A stretch of 64,000 nt of DNA from an uncultured Alphaproteobacteria bacterium (GTDB lineage: Bacteria; Pseudomonadota; Alphaproteobacteria; RF32; CAG-239), in assembly GCA_944393665.1 (NCBI GenBank), contig CALYAX010000009.1, positions 1 through 64,000 of the forward strand, read 5' to 3'. The notes beneath the pieces are model-generated. The model saw only the letters and a program-made list of their open reading frames with translations. It was not told where the DNA came from and searched no databases. The first letter of the stretch is position 1, and each line of letters begins with the position of its first letter. The translations under genes and the position numbers were made by a program. Below are positions 23,189 to 33,176 of the stretch, piece by piece.

Positions 23189-23392
23189 TTAAGCAATTTT
23201 AAGGTTGCCAGCCGAGGTTTTGCCTTTTTCGGTGATCAGGTCATAAGAAACCTTATCATTCTCGTTCAAAGTGCGCAGGCCGGCTTTCTCAACAGCGCTG
23301 ATATGAACAAACACATCATTGCCGCCGTTCTCGGGCTGAATAAAACCAAAACCTTTAGTGGGGTTGAACCATTTAACTGTACCTGTAGCCAT
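23189..23392 (-). CDS. cspA: Cold-shock protein (CspA family)
   Basis: 67 residues, the standard size. GTVKWFNPTKGFGFIQPENG is RNP1 and the region before it; DVFVHISAV is RNP2. These bind single-stranded RNA and DNA and melt RNA secondary structure. The C-terminus (VSYDLITEKGKTSAGNLKI) is typical of alphaproteobacterial members. It stands alone, followed by a strong terminator. Which of the organism's paralogues this is cannot be said. Confidence 0.93.
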   Translation of the reverse strand: MATGTVKWFNPTKGFGFIQPENGGNDVFVHISAVEKAGLRTLNENDKVSYDLITEKGKTSAGNLKIA

Positions 23393-23595
23393 TGTAGCTT
23401 TCCTTCTCTAAAAAAAACAGGTTGACACATCGGGCAGTATAGCCCGGACTCAATAACATAAATTTTTGTGGGATTGTTTCTTTTCGATAAGGATTAGCAA
23501 ATCATTACTGGGTAGAAATCTTTTTATACTCATAAACCACAGAGTTTTGTTATGCTCTGAATATAACCTGCTTTTGCCTTAATTGCAAGCCTTAT

Positions 23596-24927
23596 TTATC
23601 CAAATTCAAAATAAAGGAACAATCCGGCAATCAAAACACTCATCAGCATCACCGGAACCGACCACAGCAAAAATCCCGCAAAGCTGATCGGATGCCCGTG
23701 CCGCTGCGACAATCCCGCCACCACCACATTGGCCGAAGCGCCTATCAGCGTGCCATTGCCGCCAAAGCAGGCCCCCAGCGACAGCGCCCACCATACCGGC
23801 ATCATCGCCTCGCGGCCGCCCACGGCTTCTTCCATCGACTTAATCATCGGAATCATCGTCGCCACAAACGGAATATTGTCAATCGCGCTTGACAACACCG
23901 CCGAGCTGCCCAGAATCACATACATCATCGCCTCAACGCTGCCCCCGGTCAGCTCAATAAACTTGGTGCCCAGCAGTTTGAGGATTCCGGTCACTTCCAG
24001 CCCGTAGACCATCACAAACAGCCCGACAAAGAAAAAGATGGTTGTCCAGTCCACCACGCGGAAAATTTCTTCAATCTTGTCCTCGCGCTCATGCCCCATC
24101 GGCAGGGAATACAACAGCAGAAGCAGCGCCGCTCCGGTGAGCGCAATCGTTCCGTTGTCAAGAAACAGGTCATGCGCAAAAACAAACGCCGTAATCACCA
24201 GCGCCAAAACCCCCAGCGACTTAACCAGCAGCCGCTTGTCGGTAATGCTGGCCGCGGGGTTCATTTTCATCACCGCCACACGCCGCCGCAGCGTGGTTGT
24301 CAGCTTATTTTTCCACACCAGGTCAAACGCCAGAATCAAAACCGCAATCACCACCGCCACAATCGGCGACAAGACCTTGACAAAGTCCATAAAGGTCAAA
24401 TCCAGCGCCGAGCCGATGAGGATATTCGGCGGATCGCCGATCAGGGTTGCGGTGCCCCCGATGTTGGAGGCAAAAATTTCCGCCACCAGATAAGGATAAG
24501 CGTCAATGCCAAGCTTTTTGGTAATCTGAAACGTAACCGGCACAATCAGCAGCACCGTGGTCACATTGTCCAAAAACCCGGAAAAAACCGCGGTAACGAG
24601 AATCAAAACCGCCAGCATGCCGCGCGGGCTCGCCTTCACCTTTTGGGCACCCCACACCGCCACAAACTGAAACAGGCCCGAGCGCTCGGTAATGCCGACA
24701 ATAATCATCATGCCGATAAGCAGCGCCAGGGTATTAAAATCGATTCCCGCCAGCGCCTGTTTCTGGCTCAGCAGACCGCTGACAACCATCAGCGCCGCGC
24801 CCAGGAGGGCAATCACCGCCCGGTTGACCTTTTCCGTGAAAATAATCAGATAGGCAAATGACACCACCAAAATCGCCAGCAATCTGGCGTCTATTCCCCA
24901 CACCAGTCCGGCTGCAGCTGTTTCCAT
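23596..24927 (-). CDS. ArsB/NhaD/CitM-type permease
   Basis: 443 residues, about eleven membrane segments of the ion transporter superfamily: ALAGIDFNTLALLIGMMIIVGI near the start, ASNIGGTATLIGDPPNILIGSA (re-entrant loop with the GDPPN signature, landmark at about 155-176), and SLGACFGGNGTLIGASANVV near the end (second loop). The fold covers arsenite exporters, Na+/H+ antiporters (NhaD) and dicarboxylate carriers. No ars genes adjoin, so anion or Na+/H+ exchange is likelier than arsenite. Confidence 0.82.
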   Translation of the reverse strand: METAAAGLVWGIDARLLAILVVSFAYLIIFTEKVNRAVIALLGAALMVVSGLLSQKQALAGIDFNTLALLIGMMIIVGITERSGLFQFVAVWGAQKVKASPRGMLAVLILVTAVFSGFLDNVTTVLLIVPVTFQITKKLGIDAYPYLVAEIFASNIGGTATLIGDPPNILIGSALDLTFMDFVKVLSPIVAVVIAVLILAFDLVWKNKLTTTLRRRVAVMKMNPAASITDKRLLVKSLGVLALVITAFVFAHDLFLDNGTIALTGAALLLLLYSLPMGHEREDKIEEIFRVVDWTTIFFFVGLFVMVYGLEVTGILKLLGTKFIELTGGSVEAMMYVILGSSAVLSSAIDNIPFVATMIPMIKSMEEAVGGREAMMPVWWALSLGACFGGNGTLIGASANVVVAGLSQRHGHPISFAGFLLWSVPVMLMSVLIAGLFLYFEFG

Positions 24928-25042
24928 CGTTTAACCTCTTATTAAAAACATTAACTTTCTGCCCAACAGCCTACACGCCAATGATTAATCTTTGGTTTAT
25001 TTTTCAAAGCTGCCTTTTCGTGGTAGAACTTGATAAAAAACC

Positions 25043-25071
25043 TTGCTTAAAACCGCGGCTTTGGCTATAAA
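25043..25071 (+). promoter_or_regulatory. Promoter of the rml operon
   Basis: TTGCTT at 25043-25048, a 17-bp spacer, TATAAA at 25066-25071, about 30 bp before rmlA. Confidence 0.6.
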
Positions 25072-25102
25072 TGACTCATAATTAACCAAGGAGATTATGC
25101 GC

Positions 25103-25987
25103 ATGAAAGGCATTATTCTGGCAGGCGGCAGCGGCAGCCGTTTATATCCGCTGACCGAAACCACTTCCAAACAGCTGCTCCCGGTTTATGACAAACCGAT
25201 GATTTATTACCCGCTGTCAACGCTGATGCTCTTTAATATCAAAGAGATTTTAATTATTTCCACCCCGCAGGACACCCCCAATATCGAAAAGTTTTTCGGC
25301 GACGGATCGCGCCTCGGGCTCAAAATCAGCTACAAAGTCCAAAACGCCCCTAACGGCATTGCCGAGGCCTTTATCCTCGGTGCTGATTTTATCGGCAATG
25401 ACGATGTCTGCCTCATTTTGGGCGACAATATCTTTTACATGGGCGATCAGATCCAAAACTTCCGCGACCAGGTGCACAACAACCCCGGCGCCGTCATTTT
25501 CGGCTATCATGTTTCTGACCCCGAGCGCTTCGGCGTGGTCGAGTTTGATAAAAACCACAATGTGGTTTCTATTGTGGAAAAGCCCAAACAGCCCAAATCC
25601 AACTACGCGGTCGTCGGCTTGTATTTCTATAAATCCGACGTGGTTGAAAAAGCCGGAAAGCTCAAACCTTCCGCCCGCGGCGAGCTGGAAATCACCGACC
25701 TCAACCAGGCCTATCTGAACGAAAAACGCCTCAAAGTCGTCACCATGAAACGCGGCAATGCCTGGTTGGATGCCGGAACGCCGCAGTCGCTGCTCGATTC
25801 GTCAAACTTTATCGAGATTATCGAAGCCCGCCAGGGGCTGAAAATCGCCTGCATTGAGGAAATTGCCTACCGCCGCGGCTTTATTAACGATGAGCAGATG
25901 CTAAACATCATCAACGCACTCAAAGACGGCATTTCCTATAAGACTTATCTCCAAAACGTATTTGAGGAATATCATGAAGATTATTGA
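25103..25987 (+). CDS. rmlA: Glucose-1-phosphate thymidylyltransferase
   Basis: First step of dTDP-L-rhamnose synthesis: dTTP plus glucose-1-phosphate to dTDP-glucose. MKGIILAGGSGSRLYPLT is the nucleotide-binding signature, SKQLLPVYDKPMIYYPLS follows, LILGDNIFY carries the catalytic Asp, and VEKPKQPKSNYAVVGLYFY is conserved. 294 residues from ATG 25103, better spaced to AAGGAG (25088) than the ATG at 25097 (MRMKG). It opens rmlA-C-D-B-glycosyltransferase, all overlapping or abutting. Confidence 0.94.
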   Translation: MKGIILAGGSGSRLYPLTETTSKQLLPVYDKPMIYYPLSTLMLFNIKEILIISTPQDTPNIEKFFGDGSRLGLKISYKVQNAPNGIAEAFILGADFIGNDDVCLILGDNIFYMGDQIQNFRDQVHNNPGAVIFGYHVSDPERFGVVEFDKNHNVVSIVEKPKQPKSNYAVVGLYFYKSDVVEKAGKLKPSARGELEITDLNQAYLNEKRLKVVTMKRGNAWLDAGTPQSLLDSSNFIEIIEARQGLKIACIEEIAYRRGFINDEQMLNIINALKDGISYKTYLQNVFEEYHEDY

Positions 25988-26519
25988 AACGGCCATTAAA
26001 GACCTTTACATCATCGAGCCGGCTGTTTTTGAAGATGCCCGCGGTTATTTCTTTGAAAGCTGGAACCAGGCCAAAATGGAAGAAGCCGGGCTGCACTATA
26101 ATTTCATTCAGGACAACCAGTCCCAATCGGTTTACGGCACCATTCGCGGGCTGCATTTCCAAACCGGAGAGTTTTCGCAGGCCAAACTGGTGCGCGCCAT
26201 AGAGGGTACCGTGCTTGACGTGGCGGTCGATCTCCGCCAGGGCTCGCCCACCTTCGGCAGGCATGTGGCAGTGGAACTTTCTGCCGACAACAAACGCCAG
26301 CTGATGATTCCCCGGCATTTCGCGCATGGTTTCTCGGTGCTGACCCCTTCGGCCACCTTTGCCTATAAATGCGACAATATTTACTGCAAAGCTGCCGAAG
26401 CCGGGATTCGTTTTGACGACCCTGCCATCGGCATTGACTGGAAGATTGACCCTGCCCGCGCCGTTTTGTCTGACAAAGACAAAGTTTTGCCCCTGTTAAA
26501 GGAGTTGTCATGTTTTTAG
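25974..26519 (+). CDS. rmlC: dTDP-4-dehydrorhamnose 3,5-epimerase
   Basis: 181 residues, cupin fold. It epimerises dTDP-4-keto-6-deoxyglucose at C3 and C5. Conserved blocks are EDARGYFFESW, FIQDNQSQS, GTIRGLHFQ with the active-site His, LDVAVDLRQGSPTFG and IPRHFAHGFSVL. The ATG at 25974 lies inside the rmlA end (14-bp overlap), which decides it over a longer frame. Confidence 0.93.
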   Translation: MKIIETAIKDLYIIEPAVFEDARGYFFESWNQAKMEEAGLHYNFIQDNQSQSVYGTIRGLHFQTGEFSQAKLVRAIEGTVLDVAVDLRQGSPTFGRHVAVELSADNKRQLMIPRHFAHGFSVLTPSATFAYKCDNIYCKAAEAGIRFDDPAIGIDWKIDPARAVLSDKDKVLPLLKELSCF

Positions 26520-27337
26520 TTACCGGATCCAACGGCCAGCTCGGCAATGCGCTGCGGCGCCTGCTCGGCAGCCGCGCGGTTTATGTAGACCGCGATGAGC
26601 TTGATATCACCGACGCGGCAGCAGTCAACACCTTTACAGGAAACGGAAAATTCGAGGCAATTATCAACTGCGCCGCTTACACCGCCGTTGACAAGGCCGA
26701 GTCAGAGGAAGCCCTGGCCGCAAAAATCAATGTTGACGGCCCCGCCAACCTGGCTGCCACCGGAATCCCGCTCATCCATATTTCAACCGACTATGTGTTT
26801 GACGGAACCTCCTGCCGCCCCTATACCGAAGCCGACCGCGCCAATCCGCAGTCAGCCTACGGACGCACCAAACTGGCCGGAGAAAGAGCCGTCTTGGAAA
26901 AAGCCTCCGCCGCAGTAATTATCCGCACCGCCTGGCTCTATTCCGAAGACGGAAACAACTTTGTCAAAACCATGCGCCGCCTCGGAGCTGAAAAACCCGA
27001 GCTCCGCGTTGTTTTTGACCAGATCGGCACCCCGACTTACGCTGCCGACCTGGCCGCCACAATTGTGGAAGTTTTGCCGCGCCTGTATCCCGGCGTCAAA
27101 GAAGTTTACCATTTCAGCAACGAGGGCGTCTGCTCCTGGTACGACTTTGCCTGCGAGATTATGGAACTTTCCGGCCTCCGCTGCAAAGTTGTCCCCATTG
27201 AGAGCAAAGATTACCCTTCGCCCGCCGCGCGTCCGCTCTATTCTGTTTTGAACAAAGCCAAAATCAAGCGCGATTTCGGGCTTACGATTAACCATTGGAA
27301 AGAAAGTCTGCACAAATGTCTGCAAAATCTGTCTTAG
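26510..27337 (+). CDS. rmlD: dTDP-4-dehydrorhamnose reductase
   Basis: 275 residues, extended SDR. It reduces dTDP-4-keto-rhamnose with NAD(P)H to dTDP-rhamnose. LVTGSNGQLG is the Rossmann loop, IINCAAYTAVDKAE and HISTDYVFDG are family blocks, and SAYGRTKLAGE holds the catalytic Tyr-x3-Lys. It overlaps rmlC by 10 bp and rmlB by 22 bp. Confidence 0.93.
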   Translation: MFLVTGSNGQLGNALRRLLGSRAVYVDRDELDITDAAAVNTFTGNGKFEAIINCAAYTAVDKAESEEALAAKINVDGPANLAATGIPLIHISTDYVFDGTSCRPYTEADRANPQSAYGRTKLAGERAVLEKASAAVIIRTAWLYSEDGNNFVKTMRRLGAEKPELRVVFDQIGTPTYAADLAATIVEVLPRLYPGVKEVYHFSNEGVCSWYDFACEIMELSGLRCKVVPIESKDYPSPAARPLYSVLNKAKIKRDFGLTINHWKESLHKCLQNLS

Positions 27338-28347
27338 TCACCGGAGGAGCCGGGTTTATCGGCGCCAATTTTGTCCCTTATTTCGCCGCCAAATACCCCG
27401 GTTATCACATCATTAACCTCGACAAGCTCACCTATGCCGGAAACCCTGACAATCTCTCGGAATGTTCAAGCCTGAAAAACTACACTTTCGTTCAGGGCGA
27501 CATCTGCGACCGCAAACTTATTGAGCAGCTGTTCAAAAAATACGATATCCGCGGCGTCATCCATTTTGCCGCCGAAAGCCATGTCGATAACTCCATTACC
27601 GGCCCCGGGGCTTTTATCAACACCAACATTGTCGGCACCTTTACCTTGCTTGACGTGGCCCGCAACTGCTGGCAGCTTGCCCCCGGCATGGCCAAACCCG
27701 GTTATGAAGATGCCCGTTTTCATCATATTTCCACCGATGAAGTCTATGGCACCCTGGGTGATGAAGGCTTTTTCTACGAGACGACGCCTTATGCCCCCAA
27801 CTCGCCCTACTCGGCCTCCAAAGCCAGTTCCGACATGCTGGTCCGCGCTTATTTTCACACCTACGGCATGAACGTTACCGTGTCCAATTGTTCCAACAAC
27901 TACGGCCCCAAGCAGCACCCCGAAAAACTGATTCCCAAAATCATCTCCAATGCGCTTGAGGGCAAACCCATCCCGATTTACGGCGATGGCAAAAATGTCC
28001 GCGACTGGTTATACGTGCTCGACCACTGCAAAGCCATCGACCTGATTTTCCACCGCGGCAAAGCCGGCGAAACTTATAACGTCGGCGGACACAACGAAAA
28101 GAACAACCTCGAAATCGTGGATGCAATTTTGAGCCTTTTGGACCGTGAAATGCCCCGCCCCGGCCATTCTTCTTACAAAGAGCTGATAACCTTTGTCAAA
28201 GACCGCCCCGGCCACGACAGGCGTTATGCCATCAATGCCGACAAGCTCACTGTTGAACTGGGCTGGAAAGCTGATGAAAATTTTGCCTCCGGCATTGTCA
28301 AAACCGTTGAATGGTACCTGCAAAAACTTGATAAGAAAGCTGCGTAA
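27316..28347 (+). CDS. rmlB: dTDP-glucose 4,6-dehydratase
   Basis: 343 residues from ATG 27316. It converts dTDP-glucose to the 4-keto-6-deoxy sugar, second pathway step. VTGGAGFIGANFV is the NAD+ loop; HFAAESHVDNSI, HISTDEVYGTLG and YSASKASSDMLV (Tyr-x3-Lys) are the SDR core; NCSNNYGP and LIPKIISNALEGKPIPIYGDG are RmlB-specific. The glycosyltransferase ATG follows its stop directly. Confidence 0.93.
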   Translation: MSAKSVLVTGGAGFIGANFVPYFAAKYPGYHIINLDKLTYAGNPDNLSECSSLKNYTFVQGDICDRKLIEQLFKKYDIRGVIHFAAESHVDNSITGPGAFINTNIVGTFTLLDVARNCWQLAPGMAKPGYEDARFHHISTDEVYGTLGDEGFFYETTPYAPNSPYSASKASSDMLVRAYFHTYGMNVTVSNCSNNYGPKQHPEKLIPKIISNALEGKPIPIYGDGKNVRDWLYVLDHCKAIDLIFHRGKAGETYNVGGHNEKNNLEIVDAILSLLDREMPRPGHSSYKELITFVKDRPGHDRRYAINADKLTVELGWKADENFASGIVKTVEWYLQKLDKKAA

Positions 28348-29370
28348 ATGCCTCTCGTTACTGTCTTGATGCCCACTTACAAAGGCGCCCGCTATCTCGC
28401 CGAAACCATTGATTCTGTCCTGAACCAAACCTTCAGGGATTTTGAATTTCTGATTATCAACGACTGCTCGCCCGATGATACCGACGCCGTTATCGCCAGA
28501 TATGACGATCCCCGGATCCGTTATGTCAAAAACGAAACCAATCTGGGCATTTCCGGCAGTTCCAACAAAGGTTTCCAACTGGCAGACGGCAAATATATCG
28601 TCCGCCAGGATCATGATGATATTGCCCTGCCCGACAAGCTGCGCCTGCAGGTGGAATATATGGAAAACCATCCGGAAGTCGGCCTCTGCGGCACCGGTTT
28701 TACCTGTTTCGGCAGCAAAAACAAAACCGTGATTTACCCCGAAGACAACGCTGAGATTAAGGCCCTGCTGCTGTTTAAAATGCCTCTGGCCCACCAAACC
28801 TCTATCATGCGGCGGCAGTTATTCCTTGAGCATAACCTGACTTATGATGAAACTTTTGCCTCTTCCAACGACCGCCGGCTGTGGATTGCCGCCATGGATC
28901 ATATGCAATTCCACAATCTGCCGCAGCCGTTGCTGAAATATCGCATGTATAAAGGCATGACCTCGCAAACCAAACGTGACCGCGTTCTGGAAGAAGGGCG
29001 CCGCCTGCGGGAGATTCTCTATCAAAAACTCGGCTACGCTCCCGCCGGTAAAGAGCGTGACATCATCAACAACTATCTGATGCCGGGCCGGGCCAAAATC
29101 CGCAGCCGCGAGGTCATAACCGCAATCCAAAAGATCCTCTGCGACCTGGTTCGCGCCAATCATAAAAGCAAAGTCTTCAACGAACAGGCTTTTGAAAATG
29201 TCTGCGGCGAATACTGGCATAAACGCTGCTTGAATTATGCCTTTTTCAGCCGCCGCAACGCGGAAGACCTGTACCGGAGTTCGCCCCTGGCCCAATACTG
29301 CGCGCGGGTCACGCCGGCAAACCGTTTTGCTTTCAGCCTGCTTAACAGTCTGTTTTTCTGGCGCCGTTAG
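28348..29370 (+). CDS. GT2 family glycosyltransferase
   Basis: 340 residues. The GT-A fold is plain: VTVLMPTYKGARYLAETIDS, LIINDCSPDDT, and the metal-binding VRQDHDDIALPDKL (DxD near 92). The acceptor half is less conserved. Encoded immediately after rmlB, it probably transfers rhamnose, or a sugar next to it, into O-antigen or capsule. Its last segment is Arg-rich and may associate with the inner membrane. Confidence 0.85.
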   Translation: MPLVTVLMPTYKGARYLAETIDSVLNQTFRDFEFLIINDCSPDDTDAVIARYDDPRIRYVKNETNLGISGSSNKGFQLADGKYIVRQDHDDIALPDKLRLQVEYMENHPEVGLCGTGFTCFGSKNKTVIYPEDNAEIKALLLFKMPLAHQTSIMRRQLFLEHNLTYDETFASSNDRRLWIAAMDHMQFHNLPQPLLKYRMYKGMTSQTKRDRVLEEGRRLREILYQKLGYAPAGKERDIINNYLMPGRAKIRSREVITAIQKILCDLVRANHKSKVFNEQAFENVCGEYWHKRCLNYAFFSRRNAEDLYRSSPLAQYCARVTPANRFAFSLLNSLFFWRR

Positions 29371-29481
29371 GATTCTCCCGCGGCAAAACCACGCTCCGGC
29401 AATCCTTTTTATCTATTTTAAAAGCCCGGCTGCTTCCTTATATTTAAAGCATTCCTTTAATATTTATGCCAGGAGAATGCC

Positions 29482-29964
29482 ATGCAAGTTTCCAAAGCCA
29501 TTTTTGCCGCCGGATGTTTCTGGGGCATACAGTCGGTCTTTGAATCCGTCCCCGGAGTCATATCCACCATCGTCGGCTATACCGGAGGCCGTGTCCCCAA
29601 CCCCACCTATATGGAAGTTTCCAGCCAGCGCACCGGACATGCCGAAGCGGTCGAAGTCATGTTCGACCCCGAAAAAGTAAGCTACGAACGGCTGCTCGAC
29701 ATCTTTTTTGCCAACCATGATCCCACCACGCCCAACCGCCAGGGTCCCGACATCGGCACCCAATACCGCTCGGCCGTCTTTTATACCGATGAAAACCAGA
29801 AACAGGCAGCCCTTAAAAAAATTTCTGCCCTCAACAGCAGCGGCGCTTACAGCAAGCCGATCGTGACCGAAATAGCGGCAGCCGCCACGTTTTATCCCGC
29901 GGAAGAATACCACCAGCACTATCTCTACAAACGCGGCCAGACCAGCTGCGGCCTCCATCGCTGA
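29482..29964 (+). CDS. msrA: Peptide methionine-S-sulfoxide reductase MsrA
   Basis: 160 residues. AAGCFWGIQ carries the catalytic Cys of the GCFWG motif. GYTGGRVPNPTY, HAEAVEV, HDPTT and GTQYRSAVFY are the MsrA set, and YHQHYLY with a final SCGLHR offers a resolving Cys. It repairs methionine-S-sulfoxide in proteins with thioredoxin. GAGAATGCC precedes the start. It stands alone; no MsrB fusion. Confidence 0.93.
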   Translation: MQVSKAIFAAGCFWGIQSVFESVPGVISTIVGYTGGRVPNPTYMEVSSQRTGHAEAVEVMFDPEKVSYERLLDIFFANHDPTTPNRQGPDIGTQYRSAVFYTDENQKQAALKKISALNSSGAYSKPIVTEIAAAATFYPAEEYHQHYLYKRGQTSCGLHR

Positions 29965-30055
29965 GCTGCCTAAAAATCTTGCGAATTACCGTCAAACAAT
30001 CTTGGTTTTTGTTTTTATCCGTGTTAACATACTGCCCAGATTAAGGGAGTTGTTC

Positions 30056-31222
30056 ATGAATAACGCAATTTGTCTGCATAATGCCAATGTCTTGACTGGT
30101 TTTTCCATCATGCCCGATTGCGCGGTTTATATCAAAAACGGCATTATTGCTGATGTTTATAACGAGCAGCGCTTCGTCAAAAAAACTTTTGATCCAAAAG
30201 TTAAAGTCATTGATGTTAAAGGCGCTTATATCGCCCCCGGGCTGATTGATACCCATATCCACGGCATCGGCGGCTTTTCGGCGGATGACCAAAGTTTCAA
30301 GTCCATCCTCAAAATGTCGGAAATCCTTGCCGGCTATGGCATCACCTCTTTTATTCCTACTGTTATGGCCGCCCCCGAGGCAGACATGACGGCCAATATT
30401 AAAGCCATCGTCAAAGCCATGGGCAAAGAAAAAGGCGCCCATATTCTGGGTATTCATCTTGAGGGGCCGTTTCTGTCGCCGGACCGGATCGGCGCCCAGC
30501 ACCAGGATGGCTTGTCGCCGGTTGACCTCAAACTTATGGAACGCCTGTGGAAAGCCTCCAAAGGCAAAATCATAAACATGACACTGGCTCCCGAGCTTAA
30601 AGGCATGCGTGAACTGGCGCTGTATTGTATTGAGCGCGGCATCGTCCTGCAGGCAGGGCATACCAATGCCACTTATGACCAGATGGTAGAAGGCATGCAG
30701 GTAAACATTATGCACGTCACCCATATGTTTAATGCCATGCGGCCGCTGCATCACCGCGAACCGGGCGTTGTCGGCGCGGCTTTGATTCACCCCGAAATCT
30801 CCTGCGAGCTGATTGGTGACGGCATTCACGTCAATCCCAACCTGATACAGCTGCTCATGAAAAGCAAACCGCTCAGCCAGCTGGTTTTGGTGACCGATTC
30901 TCTCAAACCGACCAAAACCGAGCTGCCGCCGGATTCAGACATTTATTTTGACAAATGCTTCTGTCGCAAAAAAGACGGCATTCTCGTCGGCTCGGCGATT
31001 ACCATGCTTGACGGCTTCCGCAATCTGGTTTCTTACGGCGTCGCCATCGAAAAAGCAATCCGCATGGCCTCTACCAACCCGGCAAAAATCATGAAACAGC
31101 CTGACCGCGGGCTGATTATCCCCGGCTATCGGGCCGATTTGATTGTATTTCAGCCTGATTTTACCCTCACCGGCGTCTTAATCGACGGACAATTTTATAA
31201 GGAGAACCTAAAATGCGCTTGA
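30056..31222 (+). CDS. nagA: N-acetylglucosamine-6-phosphate deacetylase
   Basis: 388 residues from ATG 30056 (GGGAG seven bases upstream); the longer frame from 30002 has no such site. Amidohydrolase fold: [16 protein letters not shown] (metal His), [43 protein letters not shown] and LVTDSL with the catalytic Asp. It removes acetate from GlcNAc-6-P in amino-sugar or cell-wall recycling. nagB overlaps by 10 bp. Confidence 0.93.
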   Translation: MNNAICLHNANVLTGFSIMPDCAVYIKNGIIADVYNEQRFVKKTFDPKVKVIDVKGAYIAPGLIDTHIHGIGGFSADDQSFKSILKMSEILAGYGITSFIPTVMAAPEADMTANIKAIVKAMGKEKGAHILGIHLEGPFLSPDRIGAQHQDGLSPVDLKLMERLWKASKGKIINMTLAPELKGMRELALYCIERGIVLQAGHTNATYDQMVEGMQVNIMHVTHMFNAMRPLHHREPGVVGAALIHPEISCELIGDGIHVNPNLIQLLMKSKPLSQLVLVTDSLKPTKTELPPDSDIYFDKCFCRKKDGILVGSAITMLDGFRNLVSYGVAIEKAIRMASTNPAKIMKQPDRGLIIPGYRADLIVFQPDFTLTGVLIDGQFYKENLKCA

Positions 31223-32022
31223 TAATAAAAAACAATTATGACGACTGTTCGCGTTTTGCCGCCGACTATATCGCCTGGAAAATAAAAAGCTTCCGCCCCA
31301 CCGCAAAAAAGCCGTTTGTTCTGGGGCTGCCTACCGGTTCCACGCCTTTGGGAATGTATCGGGAACTCATAAAAAAATATCAGGACGGCAAACTTTCTTT
31401 TGAAAATGTCGTCACTTTCAATATGGACGAATATATCGGCCTGCCACCGTCACACCCGCAAAGCTACCGCTATTTCATGTATGAAAACTTTTTCAACCAT
31501 ATCAATATCCCCAAGGCCAATATCCATATGCTCAACGGCATGACCAAAGATTATGCCAAAGAATGCCAGATGTATGAAGATGTTATCAAAAGCTACGGCA
31601 AAATCCATTTGTTTATCGGCGGTGTCGGGGAAGACGGGCACATTGCCTTTAACGAACCCGGTTCCTCGCTGAACTCGCGTACCCGGGTAAAAACCCTGAC
31701 AAAAGATACCATTAAAGCCAATTCCCGCTTCTTTGAAGGCGATATGTCAAAGGTTCCCGCCACCGCCCTCACAGTGGGGATCGGAACCATTATGGACGCC
31801 GACGAGGTAATGATTCTGGCAACCGGCCCCAAAAAGGCCCGCGCCTTAAAACACGCGGTTGAAAACAGTATCAATCACATGTGGCCGGTCAGCATTCTGC
31901 AAATGCACCAGCACGGGATCATTGTCTGCGATGAAGAAGCCACCAATGAGCTCAAGGCAGATACCGTCCGCTATTTCAAGGATATTGAAGAACAGACTTC
32001 GGCGGCGCGGCTGAAAAAATAG
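31213..32022 (+). CDS. nagB: Glucosamine-6-phosphate deaminase
   Basis: 269 residues. It converts GlcN-6-P to fructose-6-P and ammonia. [17 protein letters not shown] is the phosphate loop, [11 protein letters not shown] carries the catalytic Asp, [15 protein letters not shown] the active-site Asp/His/Glu, and [17 protein letters not shown] is conserved. The last codons belong to the first unit of a tandem DNA repeat that continues for about 190 bp downstream, so the C-terminus may have been shaped by that repeat. Confidence 0.93.
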   Translation: MRLIIKNNYDDCSRFAADYIAWKIKSFRPTAKKPFVLGLPTGSTPLGMYRELIKKYQDGKLSFENVVTFNMDEYIGLPPSHPQSYRYFMYENFFNHINIPKANIHMLNGMTKDYAKECQMYEDVIKSYGKIHLFIGGVGEDGHIAFNEPGSSLNSRTRVKTLTKDTIKANSRFFEGDMSKVPATALTVGIGTIMDADEVMILATGPKKARALKHAVENSINHMWPVSILQMHQHGIIVCDEEATNELKADTVRYFKDIEEQTSAARLKK

Positions 32023-32210
32023 CCCGCTCCGGATATCCTTGGCAAGCCCCGGCGACGCGGCCCCACATAGCCCGCTCCGGGTATTCTTGATAAGCCCCGG
32101 CGGCGCGGCTGAAAAAATAGCCCGCTCAGGGTATCCTTGGCAAGCCCCGGCGATGCGGCCCCACATAGCCCGCCCGGGTATTCTTGGCAAGCCCCGGCAG
32201 CGTAATCCCC
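32001..32210. repeat. Tandem repeat (~49 bp units) starting inside nagB
   Basis: Units begin TAGCCCGC at 32020, 32068, 32118 and 32166, each containing TATYCTTG and AAGCCCCGGC. Alternate units end in GGCTGAAAAAA or GGCCCCACA, so the larger period is about 98 bp. The first partial unit (32001-32019) codes the nagB C-terminus. No gene is seen from 32023 to 32336. Confidence 0.85.
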
Positions 32211-32336
32211 AAAACAGCCTGTCCCGGACATTAAGGATTATTCACCTGCGCAAGAGGGCACTGATTGTTTATTTGACAATTTGTGATTATATCTCTATCA
32301 TATTATTGATTTATCAGCTTATATGAGGAAAAAACC

Positions 32337-33176
32337 ATGTTTAAGACGATTGTTGATTCCTACAAAATGTTCTGCCGGAATTTTCCGGTCATTTTGCTGT
32401 ATGCCCTTCCCCTGTTAATCTTAACGGTTATTCAGGTCTATTTTGCCGGCCTCAACACCCAGAACCGCGGCGTTGTCTGGTATCTGGCCGGAGCTGTCTT
32501 CTTTATGCCGCTTATCAGCTCGGCAACTGACATCGCCGTTTACAAACGGCTGTTCAAAGACGCCAACGTCAACCCTTTTCGCAGCCCCAAAGTCTTGTTT
32601 ATCTACCTGTTTGTGCAGTTAGGCCTGGGGTTGGTTGCGGTCCTGCCGATTTACCTGTTTAATTATATTCTCTTCAGCTTCACCAGCTGGACCCTGTGCG
32701 TCATGTGCGTTTCGCTGCTGGCAAATATGTTCATCGGCGTTTGGCTGCTGGCACGGTTTAATATCATTTTGCCGCTAATTGTTCAACAGCGGGTACCGTC
32801 TTGGAAAGATTTCTTGGAATTTACGGACCACCCTTACAAACAATGGCTGCTGGTCGCTTTTCTGGTCTATATGCCCTACATCATTATCAATTACCTCTTC
32901 ACCTGCCCGTATCTTAACGCGGTGCTCACAAACTTGTATATGCTGGTCTTCGTCTGCTTTAATACCACTTATATTATGCAGCACAAAATGACCCCGGCTT
33001 TGGTCAAAACGGCACAACCTCAAAAAGTTGAACCAACCATTAAGCTTGAAGATGTGGAAACGGAAAGCAAGCCGAAAACCAAAGAAAAACCGCAAAAGGC
33101 TCCGGCGAAAAAGCCGGCCAAAAAAGCCGAAACCAAACCAGGTGCCAAACCCAAATTGGAACCGGCATTAAACTAA
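32337..33176 (+). CDS. Membrane protein with Lys/Pro-rich cytoplasmic tail
   Basis: 279 residues. Six hydrophobic segments lie between residues 18 and 220, with patterns such as FPVILLYALPLLILTVIQVYF and LLVAFLVYMPYIIINYLF. The last 60 residues are a disordered stretch of Lys, Pro, Glu and Ala repeats (KAPAKKPAKKAE). I do not recognise the family. It is preceded by GAGGAAAA and followed by a strong terminator, so probably a single-gene unit. Confidence 0.7.
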   Translation: MFKTIVDSYKMFCRNFPVILLYALPLLILTVIQVYFAGLNTQNRGVVWYLAGAVFFMPLISSATDIAVYKRLFKDANVNPFRSPKVLFIYLFVQLGLGLVAVLPIYLFNYILFSFTSWTLCVMCVSLLANMFIGVWLLARFNIILPLIVQQRVPSWKDFLEFTDHPYKQWLLVAFLVYMPYIIINYLFTCPYLNAVLTNLYMLVFVCFNTTYIMQHKMTPALVKTAQPQKVEPTIKLEDVETESKPKTKEKPQKAPAKKPAKKAETKPGAKPKLEPALN

